The position numbers and the translations under genes are program-made. A stretch of DNA of 12,687 nt. Origin: Desulfobacteraceae bacterium. Its GTDB lineage: Bacteria; Desulfobacterota; Desulfobacteria; Desulfobacterales; Desulfosalsimonadaceae. This document shows positions 1-6,005 of the stretch, piece after piece (within the stretch, counting starts at the first letter, position 1; the number at the start of each line of letters is the position of its first letter). The stretch spans positions 1-12,687 of the forward strand of contig DAIEHU010000045.1 in assembly GCA_027353395.1 (NCBI GenBank), given 5' to 3'. Below the pieces are notes generated by a model that saw only the letters and a program-made list of their open reading frames with translations, did not search any database and was not told where the DNA came from.

Positions 1-723
1 GGAATAGGAGATATCAAACGGCCCGGGATCAATATAATTGACATAATAGGCATACAGGCTGCCGCTGACGGACGCGTATACGGCGCTTAAGATAAACACC
101 TGGACTTTATACCAGGTGACGGGAATGCCCAGGGAGGCGGCAGCATCCTCGCTGCCGTGAAGCGCGCGCAGGCCCCTGCCCACCCGGGAATCAATCAGAT
201 TAAACGCGCAATAAATCCCAGCAATCACGATCCCCCAGACAAAATAAAAATACCGGGTATCGGTCCGCAACAGGTATCCGAACACACCCGGCCGGGGAAT
301 GTTGACGATGCCGGACGGGCCGCCGGTCAAGTCAACCGCCGCCACCGACACCACATGAATGATGGAGGCGAATCCCAGAGTGGCCATGGCCAGATAATGA
401 CCTTTTAACCGGAGGGCGGGAATCCCCAGAACAATGGCGACAAAAACCGCCATGAGCAGGCTGCAACCCATGGCCGGCCAGGGAGACCAAGCGTAATTGG
501 CGGTCAGTATCCCAGCCCCATATGCGCCGATAGCAACGAAAGCGCCATGCCCGATGGAAATTTGACCGGCATACCCCATGAGCAGACACAGTCCGATGCA
601 CGCCAAGCTGTTCAGTCCTGTGAAAATCAGGATGCCTAGATAATAATCATTGGTAATAACCTGCGGCAAAAAAATTACCAATAATATCAGGAGAATCAAT
701 CCGGAGCTGTTTTTCTCTCTCAT
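1..723 (-). CDS. livM: LivM-type branched-chain amino acid ABC transporter permease (3' end cut off by window edge)
   Basis: Inner-membrane permease subunit of a Liv-family (HAAT) ABC importer, expected to pair with the LivH-like protein encoded just upstream. The frame is open for all 241 codons from the ATG at 723 to the left edge of the window. The N-terminus begins MREKNSSGLILLILLVIFLP, a first membrane helix. The family signature GYAGQISIGHGAF follows at about residues 50-62, then GIPALRLKGHYLAMATLGFA and RGLRALHGSEDAAASLGIP (about 190-210), the cytoplasmic loop that contacts the ATPase. LivM proteins are usually about 300-350 residues, so roughly the last quarter to third is missing. 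The start codon lies one base after the livH stop (TAACATG), so translational coupling is likely. Livestock-type substrate specificity cannot be told from a permease. The family call is firm and the symbol denotes family only. Confidence 0.93.
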   Translation of the reverse strand, partial: MREKNSSGLILLILLVIFLPQVITNDYYLGILIFTGLNSLACIGLCLLMGYAGQISIGHGAFVAIGAYGAGILTANYAWSPWPAMGCSLLMAVFVAIVLGIPALRLKGHYLAMATLGFASIIHVVSVAAVDLTGGPSGIVNIPRPGVFGYLLRTDTRYFYFVWGIVIAGIYCAFNLIDSRVGRGLRALHGSEDAAASLGIPVTWYKVQVFILSAVYASVSGSLYAYYVNYIDPGPFDISYS

Positions 724-724
724 G

Positions 725-1630
725 TTAAAATTCTTTTAACCTCATGGCCTCGGAACTCCCGAAAATACCGCTGGGACGGATGAACAGCACAAAGAGAAGA
801 ATCACCAACGCAATGGCGTCCATATAGTGCGAGGAGATATACCCCGCGCCCAGAGCCTCCAGAACGCCCAGCAGGATTCCGGCTGCAACCGCGCCGGCGC
901 TGTTGCCAAGCCCCCCCAGGACGGCGGCCCCGAATCCTTTTAAGCCGAGCATCGCCCCCCGGGCGTAGTCCATCTGAATCACGGGCGTGATAATGATGCC
1001 GGCGACCGCGCCGATACCGGCGGACAAGGCAAAAGACAGCATGACCATTTTCCGGTCATCAATGCCTGCCAGCCGCGCCGCATCCCGGTTAATGGCGCAG
1101 GCGCGCATGCATTTGCCGGTCATGGTGAAATTAAAGAAGAAACCATAGGCGATCACCACCACGAGGAGAATGCCTATAATCCAGAGGGTCTGGGGCAAAA
1201 TGGTGGCGCCGTGGAAATCAAGGGGTTCGGCGCTTGAAAAATGGCGCATGTAATGAGACCCCTTGCCCCAGAAGATCATCGCAGCACCTTTGATGATAAT
1301 GGAAACCGCGATGGTGATAATGATGAGGCGCAGCACCGTGGGCTGTTTCACCGGATTGATGGTCAGTCTCTCCATTAAAATCCCGGCCCCCACGACAAAA
1401 AAAACGGTGAGGATAAACGCCAGTGGCATTGGCAGGTGCAGCGCCATTGTCAATGTTACCATCATCAACCCCCCCAGGACCACGAATTCGCCCTGGGCGA
1501 AATTGATGATCCCGGTGGCGTTGTAGATCATGTTAAACCCCATGGCGGCCAAGGCGTAAATACACCCCCGCTGGATTCCCATAAAAAGGAACTGAATTAT
1601 ATCAATCAGGTTGGCGTCCGCGGAGGTCAT
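725..1630 (-). CDS. livH: LivH-type branched-chain amino acid ABC transporter permease
   Basis: First permease subunit of the Liv-family importer, forming a heterodimeric inner-membrane channel with LivM. With the ATG at 1630 it has 301 residues, normal for LivH. Family hallmarks are visible: GIQRGCIYALAAMGFNMIYN and GIINFAQGEFVVLGG near the N-terminus, the DRKMVMLSFALSAGIGAVAG segment (about 192-211) that forms the ATPase-coupling loop and following helix, and GFGAAVLGGLGNSAGAVAAG (about 232-251). Several long hydrophobic helices span the length. The frame stays open upstream to a TTG at 1675, but that codon sits in the T-tract of an intrinsic terminator, and the added residues are polar and unlike LivH. 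I therefore chose the ATG at 1630, although its ribosome site (TGGATC) is weak. The stop is one base before livM. Confidence 0.93.
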   Translation of the reverse strand: MTSADANLIDIIQFLFMGIQRGCIYALAAMGFNMIYNATGIINFAQGEFVVLGGLMMVTLTMALHLPMPLAFILTVFFVVGAGILMERLTINPVKQPTVLRLIIITIAVSIIIKGAAMIFWGKGSHYMRHFSSAEPLDFHGATILPQTLWIIGILLVVVIAYGFFFNFTMTGKCMRACAINRDAARLAGIDDRKMVMLSFALSAGIGAVAGIIITPVIQMDYARGAMLGLKGFGAAVLGGLGNSAGAVAAGILLGVLEALGAGYISSHYMDAIALVILLFVLFIRPSGIFGSSEAMRLKEF

Positions 1631-1673
1631 TTTGATCCAGGCATCATTATTGTTAAGGCTGCCGCCCGTTTGC

Positions 1674-1720
1674 AAAAAACCTGTCCGCTGCCGGCAAAAT
1701 CAGGAGCGGCAGCGGACAGG
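1674..1720 (-). terminator. Intrinsic (rho-independent) terminator or attenuator between livK and livH
   Basis: Bases 1680-1693 and 1707-1720 form a perfect 14 bp stem (CCTGTCCGCTGCCG pairing with CGGCAGCGGACAGG, read on the minus strand) with a 13-base loop. On the minus strand the stem is followed at once by six T (1679-1674). This is a textbook terminator oriented to stop transcription coming from livK, about 26 bases after the livK stop codon. It lies upstream of the livH ATG at 1630, and no obvious promoter separates the two, so it probably terminates only part of the transcripts. The result would be more binding-protein mRNA than permease mRNA. The structure is seen directly; partial read-through is inference. 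Confidence 0.9.
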
Positions 1721-1745
1721 AAATGGCTTAGACAGGCAATGAGAT

Positions 1746-2894
1746 TTAATCTTTCAAGACAACAAATTTCCCGTTCTTGACCGTCATCATCGCAAAATCA
1801 TCCTTGTCCAGTCCGCAATGATCGGTGGGAGAAAATTCAAAAACCCCGCCAATGCCGACAAATTTTGTCTTTTCTAATTCATCGCGGAGCTTGGCGGGGT
1901 TATCCCCCACCTTTTTCAATGCGTCCGTTACAATCCACAGTGCATCATAGGCGTGTCCGCCAAAAGTGCTGACATGATCCTTATAAGCAGACTCATAGGC
2001 CTTTTTGTAAGCCTCCAGAACTTTCTTCTGGGGCTGGTTATCCGGGAGTGTATCCACGGCCATGATCCTGCCTGCCGGGAAAATGCATCCTTCAGCGGCT
2101 TCACCGGCGGCTTCGGCATATTTGATATTCGCAAAGCCGTGGCTCTGATAAAGAGGAATGGTCATTTTCAGGTCTTTCATGTTTTTAGGAACAATGGACT
2201 GGGCCGGAACGATGGACCAGTTAATAATGGCCTGTGCCCCGGAATTCCGGATATTGATGAGCGGCGCGGTCATGTCCGTATCCGTGGGATTATAGGTTTC
2301 ATCGGCGACAATCTGAATCTTATATTCACCGGCGATGGCTTTCATCTGTTCCCGGCCGGCTGCGCCGAATCCGGTGGAATCGGTCATAATGCCGATCTTT
2401 TCAATTTTATGGGCGTTCATGTGGGCGAAAATATTACGCGCCGCATCACTGTCATTGGGCGCGGTTTTAAACACCCATTTCCGTTCAGTAACCGGGGTGG
2501 TGATTTTCGCCGCGGACGCGCACGAAATCATGGGAATCTGGTCCTGGGTGACGACCGGTACGCCGGCCAGCGATGTGCCGCTCAGGGAGGGGCCGATAAT
2601 GGCGCAGACCTTGTCCTTTTTAATGAGCTTTTTAATGGCGTTCACGGCCCGGGTATTGTCGCCCTGGTCATCTTCAATATAAAGCACAAGCGGATGGCCA
2701 TTAATGCCGCCGGCGTCATTTATCTGCTTGACAATCATCTGCACCGTATTCCGCTCGGGCTCACCCAGCCAGGAGGCTTTCCCGGTGATTGAAAACACGC
2801 ACCCCACATGATACGCATCCGTTCCCGCAAAAATTACGGATGCAGAAACACACATCATAACGCACACACACGCCGCCAGGATCATTCTTTTCAC
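1746..2894 (-). CDS. livK: Liv-type ABC transporter periplasmic substrate-binding protein (type I PBP fold)
   Basis: Periplasmic receptor that captures the substrate and delivers it to the LivH/LivM permeases. From the GTG at 2894 the protein has 382 residues, usual for the family. A Sec signal peptide is clear: MKRM, a hydrophobic run rich in Ala, Val and Cys, then a probable signal peptidase I site after SVIFA or nearby. The mature part follows the Peripla_BP_6 pattern: HVGCVFSITGKASWLGEPE, INDAGGINGHPL, the AIIGPSLSGTSLAGVPV ligand loop (about 97-113), then FGGHAYDALWI (about 319-329) near the end. The start was chosen because GGAGG lies 8 bases upstream of the GTG and the signal peptide then begins normally; the ATG at 2924 would add ten acidic, non-signal residues. 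The substrate could be branched-chain or other amino acids, amides or aromatic acids; the sequence does not decide. I cannot see a lipobox. Confidence 0.92.
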   Translation of the reverse strand: MKRMILAACVCVMMCVSASVIFAGTDAYHVGCVFSITGKASWLGEPERNTVQMIVKQINDAGGINGHPLVLYIEDDQGDNTRAVNAIKKLIKKDKVCAIIGPSLSGTSLAGVPVVTQDQIPMISCASAAKITTPVTERKWVFKTAPNDSDAARNIFAHMNAHKIEKIGIMTDSTGFGAAGREQMKAIAGEYKIQIVADETYNPTDTDMTAPLINIRNSGAQAIINWSIVPAQSIVPKNMKDLKMTIPLYQSHGFANIKYAEAAGEAAEGCIFPAGRIMAVDTLPDNQPQKKVLEAYKKAYESAYKDHVSTFGGHAYDALWIVTDALKKVGDNPAKLRDELEKTKFVGIGGVFEFSPTDHCGLDKDDFAMMTVKNGKFVVLKD

Positions 2895-2902
2895 AGGTCC
2901 AT

Positions 2903-2907
2903 CCTCC
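2903..2907 (-). promoter_or_regulatory. Ribosome binding site that fixes the GTG start of livK
   Basis: The minus strand reads GGAGG, separated by 8 bases from GTG at 2894-2892. An in-frame ATG at 2924 has no comparable site, and a second in-frame ATG (2909) overlaps the GGAGG itself. This is the main evidence for starting livK at the GTG. Confidence 0.8.
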
Positions 2908-2938
2908 ATTGCTAAAATGTTCATTTATCCAATGCGCA

Positions 2939-3370
2939 TCACATTTCCATCAATGCGCCTTCATCAAGCACGGTAATATCATTTTCCATCAATGTTTCAA
3001 TGGCCTTGTCAATATCGTCAAACCGTAAGATAATCACCGCCTGGTCCTGATTTTTGGTGACAAACGCATACATGTATTCCACATTGAGTCCGGCATGTTC
3101 CATCAAAGACAAAAGATTGCCCAAAGCGCCGGGGGTATCCGGAACCGCCACCGCGATAACGGATGACACCATGACCGTAAACCCATGATCCTTTAAGGTA
3201 TTAATCGCTTTTTCCGTCTGGTTGACAATCAGGCGCAAAATGCCGAAATCCGATGTGTCGGCGAGCGACAGTGCCCGGATATTGACGCCTGCGGCCCCAA
3301 GCGCAGTGGTGATTTTCGCAAGCCGGCCGGACCGGTTTTCAATAAAAATGGAAATCTGGGAAATTTTCAT
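2939..3370 (-). CDS. Stand-alone tandem ACT-domain protein, probable amino-acid sensor
   Basis: Small cytoplasmic protein of 143 residues made of two ACT domains and nothing else. ACT1 (about 1-68) opens MKISQISIFIENRSGRLAKI and continues with AAGVNIRALSLADTSDFGIL. ACT2 (about 70-143) contains VIAVAVPDTPGALGNLLSL and HAGLNVEYMYAFV. The PG(A/R)L and (G)x(N)I/V turns are where ACT domains bind small ligands, usually amino acids. No enzyme or DNA-binding domain is attached, so it may act by binding a partner or as a ligand buffer; that is inference. In related genomes I recall this family beside phenylacetate-CoA ligase and liv genes; here it lies between argC and livK. An alternative in-frame ATG at 3391 overlaps the argC stop (ATGA) and would add seven residues; the ATG at 3370 fits the family N-terminus better. 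Its ribosome site may be CAGGG about ten bases upstream. Confidence 0.88.
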   Translation of the reverse strand: MKISQISIFIENRSGRLAKITTALGAAGVNIRALSLADTSDFGILRLIVNQTEKAINTLKDHGFTVMVSSVIAVAVPDTPGALGNLLSLMEHAGLNVEYMYAFVTKNQDQAVIILRFDDIDKAIETLMENDITVLDEGALMEM

Positions 3371-3387
3371 GAGGTGAATACCCTGAA

Positions 3388-4428
3388 TCATATGGGAAAC
3401 GGGACCGCGTTCAGGCCTGCGGATTCGGCAAGCCCCATCATCAGATTCATGTTCTGGACAGCCTGACCCGCCGCGCCTTTCACCAGATTGTCGATGACGG
3501 ACATCAGAATAATCCGGTTTTTTCCTTTTTCCAGCACAAATCCGATGTCGCAGAAATTGGTTCCCCGCACATGGGCTGTATCCGGGGGCCGGCCGTTGTC
3601 CGTCAGCCGGATAAAAGGACAACCGCTGTAAAAATCCGCCAGACAATCATAAATATCCGGATACGATACACTTTTCTTTAGATTCGCATATATCGTTGAT
3701 TCCATGCCCCTGGACATGGGCAGCAGGTGGGGAACAAAGGTGATGTTCACCGGATATCCCGCGGCAAGGCTCAGGATTTCATTCATCTCTGGCTGATGCC
3801 GATGCCCGTCGACCTTATATGCCTTGAAGGATTCCGTGACTTCGCAATAGTGAGAGGCCAGGGAAAGGGAACGCCCGGCGCCGCTGACCCCGGATTTGCT
3901 GTCCGCAATAATGGATGCGGCGTCCACAAAGCCGTTTTTAATCAGAGGATACAGAGGTAAAATGACACTGGTGGGGTAACAGCCCGGATTGCCGATCAAG
4001 GCCGCATTCCGGATCCGTTCCCTGAATACCTCGCATAGCCCGTAGACGGACTGTTCCAATAAATCCTTGGCGGTGTGGGGCTGATAGACCGCTTCATAGG
4101 CCGATGCGCTGGAAAATCTAAAATCCGCGGACAAATCCACAATTTTCTTACCATTTTTCAGAAGCTCCGGCACAAAATTCATGGGCAGTTTGTGGGGAAG
4201 GGCCATAAACACGACATCCGCCTTTTCACCCGCCTGGCCCGCATCATAGGCTTCGCAGACGATGTCCACGATTCCCTTCATGGAAGGGAAGATGTCCACA
4301 AACGGCTTCCCGGCATACTGACGGGAGGTCAGAATGGTCAACGCCACCTCAGGATGTCCCGCAAGAAGGCGCACCAGCTCCGCCCCGGCATATCCTGTCG
4401 CTCCCACAACTCCTGCTCTGATCATCAT
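3388..4428 (-). CDS. argC: N-acetyl-gamma-glutamyl-phosphate reductase (arginine biosynthesis)
   Basis: Catalyses the NADPH-dependent reduction of N-acetylglutamyl phosphate to the semialdehyde, the third step of arginine synthesis, in the cytoplasm. The 346-residue length is normal for type 1 ArgC. The N-terminal dinucleotide-binding loop GVVGATGYAGAELVRLL (about 6-22) is clear. The catalytic cysteine is C150 in GNPGCYPTSV, followed by DSKSGVSGAGRS and the HRHQPEM motif with the catalytic histidine. Two start codons are adjacent (4428 and 4425). The second gives the common MIRAGVVGATGYAG start and lies at better distance (six bases) from GGGGG. No other arg gene is in the window. The stop overlaps a possible ACT-gene start by four bases, suggesting co-translation with the amino-acid sensing and transport genes downstream. 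Confidence 0.96.
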   Translation of the reverse strand: MMIRAGVVGATGYAGAELVRLLAGHPEVALTILTSRQYAGKPFVDIFPSMKGIVDIVCEAYDAGQAGEKADVVFMALPHKLPMNFVPELLKNGKKIVDLSADFRFSSASAYEAVYQPHTAKDLLEQSVYGLCEVFRERIRNAALIGNPGCYPTSVILPLYPLIKNGFVDAASIIADSKSGVSGAGRSLSLASHYCEVTESFKAYKVDGHRHQPEMNEILSLAAGYPVNITFVPHLLPMSRGMESTIYANLKKSVSYPDIYDCLADFYSGCPFIRLTDNGRPPDTAHVRGTNFCDIGFVLEKGKNRIILMSVIDNLVKGAAGQAVQNMNLMMGLAESAGLNAVPFPI

Positions 4429-4466
4429 TTTCCCCCGGCCGTAAACTTGTGTTGAATATCTTTTGC

Positions 4467-4495
4467 GATATATCTGACGTTTGACGGATTTTCAA
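4467..4495 (-). promoter_or_regulatory. Candidate sigma70-like promoter for argC-ACT-liv
   Basis: In the 84-base gap before argC the minus strand has TTGAAA (4495-4490; five of six matches to the -35 consensus), a 17-base spacer and TATATC (4472-4467; four of six matches to the -10). A start of transcription near 4460 would leave a leader of about 30 bases before argC. This is the longest non-coding gap in the window, which supports a transcription start here. I see no strong terminator after the hydrolase gene and no clear arginine operator. Confidence 0.45.
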
Positions 4496-4512
4496 GCAGA
4501 TTCATCGGCTTT

Positions 4513-5280
4513 TTACAGGAGTGACGATACAAACGCCCGAATCAACCGGCTGACTTCTTCCGGTTTTTCAACAGGCGACAGATGACCGGCTCCCGCAATG
4601 GCGGCCAATCCGGCGCCTTTAATGTGTTGATGCAAATACTGGCCGTATTTCTGAGGGGTTATCACATCATCATCGCCGGTGATCACCAGGACTTTCGCCA
4701 TGATCTCCCCAAGTTTTTCCATCACATCAAACCGGTCGCAGGCGGTAAAATCCTTTAACGCCGTATCCGGGGACGACACGGTAATCTCATCCATGATGGC
4801 TTTCATTTCCAACCGGTCGCTTTTCTTTGAAATGGAAAATAAAACCGCCATATCCAGATAGTTGGAATAGTCCTTTTGGATGGTTTCAAAAAGCATCGGC
4901 AAAACCTTCAACCGCGCGCCGGTGTGCATCAGAATGGCAGACCGGAAAAGATCGGGCCGGGTTATCAGAAGCTCCAGCGCAATGGCGCCGCCCATGCTCA
5001 TTCCGCAAAGAACCGGATTGGGAATTTCCAACCGGTCAACAAAACCGATCACGGCGCTGGCATAATCCGAAATCCGGTCGCAGGCGGTTCCCTTCGAATC
5101 CTTATGCCCCGGCAGGTCAATGGCGATGGCGCCTGCGATATCTGCAAGTGCCTCCACCTGAGCGGCCCAGAGGCCTTTGGACAGTGCCGCGCCATGAATA
5201 AAAATAATTGTGGGGCGGCCTGCATCAGGCGGCCAGTTCCCACTGATAAAGCTGATGTCACCTTCTCTCCCTGTTTCCAT
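4513..5280 (-). CDS. Alpha/beta-fold hydrolase, substrate unknown
   Basis: A 255-residue cytoplasmic alpha/beta hydrolase with no signal peptide. The oxyanion-loop motif IIFIHGAALSKGLWAAQ (about 25-41) is followed by IDLPGHKDSKG and the nucleophile elbow GMSMGG with Ser95. The acid is Asp205 in ITGDDDVITP and the base His233 in GAGHLSPVEKPEEV, so the triad is complete and the enzyme is probably active. The general shape recalls carboxylesterases such as BioH or the 3-oxoadipate enol-lactone hydrolase group, but nothing fixes the substrate. A strong ribosome site (AGGAGG, 4 bases before the ATG) sets the start. It lies 16 bases after the M23-like gene, so it is likely co-transcribed with it. 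A 15-base direct repeat inside the gene encodes the peptide TACDR twice (about residues 65-69 and 179-183). Confidence 0.88.
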   Translation of the reverse strand: METGREGDISFISGNWPPDAGRPTIIFIHGAALSKGLWAAQVEALADIAGAIAIDLPGHKDSKGTACDRISDYASAVIGFVDRLEIPNPVLCGMSMGGAIALELLITRPDLFRSAILMHTGARLKVLPMLFETIQKDYSNYLDMAVLFSISKKSDRLEMKAIMDEITVSSPDTALKDFTACDRFDVMEKLGEIMAKVLVITGDDDVITPQKYGQYLHQHIKGAGLAAIAGAGHLSPVEKPEEVSRLIRAFVSSLL

Positions 5281-5296
5281 GCTGCCTCCTCTTTTC

Positions 5297-5989
5297 TCAG
5301 GTGTCCGCCTGTGATTTCACATAGCTGCATTTCGCATATAAGTCACAAACATTAACCGATCGGTCATAATCAACAACAGCGAAATCCGCATTCAGGACGG
5401 TCAAGGGATCAATGAAAACCGATCGGTCCGCCTGGTTGAGCATCTTCCATGTGAGCACCCTGACCTGGGGCAACATCCACGCCTTCGCCAGGGAGATATG
5501 CAGATGGGGCGGCAGAAGCGTTGGCCGGCCGGTAGTATCCGACAGGCAAGCAAACACATCCCCCTGACATATCCGGTCTCCGACATGCAAATGCGGATCC
5601 GGATGCACATGACCATATAACGAGAGCATATCGCCATACCGGAAGTCCCCGAACCCATGCTGGGTGACGACGGTTTTCCCGAGAAAATCATCCATCATAT
5701 GGACAATAACCCCGTCATAGACCATCGGCACCTGAACGGTTTCATCCAGCCGGAATTTTGCGCCGCCTTCCCCCTCAAAAAAACACAAATCCAGACCTTC
5801 ATGGGAAACCGCCCGCAAGCCGCCATCACCCCACCATTTCTCCTTTGAATTGAACATCATGCCAGGGAAAAACACAAACCGTTCAAAACCGTAAATTTTC
5901 ATGCGGTTGATTTCCACCAGCCGGGAGATGAAATCAGACGGGGGAATATTTTTTATAGTGGGCTCCGTCCTCATGAAGGGCATAAACAT
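5297..5989 (-). CDS. M23/LytM-fold metallopeptidase-like protein without visible signal peptide
   Basis: A 230-residue protein whose middle part matches the M23 (LytM-like) peptidoglycan endopeptidase fold. The zinc and catalytic pattern is present in order: HEGLD (His63, Asp67), PMVYDGVI (about 88-95) as the usual following strand, LYGHVH (His127/His129), VGDRICQGDVFACLSDT (about 136-152) and HLH (His162, His164). In characterised LytM enzymes these positions bind zinc or catalyse cleavage of peptide cross-links. The N-terminal about 55 residues hold no hydrophobic export signal, and no lipobox or membrane helix is visible, so the protein may be cytoplasmic or exported in another way. The last about 60 residues are a family-specific tail. 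Several ATGs are possible (5989, 5983, 5974), and none has a strong ribosome site. It lies 16 bases after the TPR gene. An active role in wall remodelling is plausible but unproven. Confidence 0.78.
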   Translation of the reverse strand: MFMPFMRTEPTIKNIPPSDFISRLVEINRMKIYGFERFVFFPGMMFNSKEKWWGDGGLRAVSHEGLDLCFFEGEGGAKFRLDETVQVPMVYDGVIVHMMDDFLGKTVVTQHGFGDFRYGDMLSLYGHVHPDPHLHVGDRICQGDVFACLSDTTGRPTLLPPHLHISLAKAWMLPQVRVLTWKMLNQADRSVFIDPLTVLNADFAVVDYDRSVNVCDLYAKCSYVKSQADT

Positions 5990-6005
5990 TAATATATACG
6001 GTACA

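Noticed and set aside
332..601. 89-codon minus-strand frame inside livM
   Set aside because: It is a shifted frame of livM; the livM frame carries the family signature and is open from 723 to the window edge.
1631..1675. TTG start at 1675 for livH
   Set aside because: It sits in the terminator T-tract, so it would be poorly present on terminated mRNA, and the extra residues are not LivH-like.
1953..2792. 279-codon open frame on the plus strand
   Set aside because: It lies antisense to livK, whose protein is clearly conserved; the translation shows no recognisable domain and arises from codon bias of the real gene.
3371..3646. Long N-terminal extension of the ACT protein frame up to an ATG at 3646
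   Set aside because: The extension overlaps the conserved end of argC, has no domain features, and the ACT family begins at MKIS (3370).
4732..5088. 15-base direct repeat (4732-4746 and 5074-5088) inside the hydrolase gene
   Set aside because: Both copies are in frame and encode TACDR; only two copies, far apart, so chance similarity of coding sequence is enough.
4876..5355. 159-codon open frame on the plus strand
   Set aside because: Antisense to the alpha/beta hydrolase, whose catalytic triad is intact; no domain recognised.
5355..5428. Palindrome ACCGATCGGT occurring twice in the M23-like gene, possible operator
   Set aside because: Both copies are inside coding sequence and encode DRSV; no promoter nearby, so no support for a binding site.
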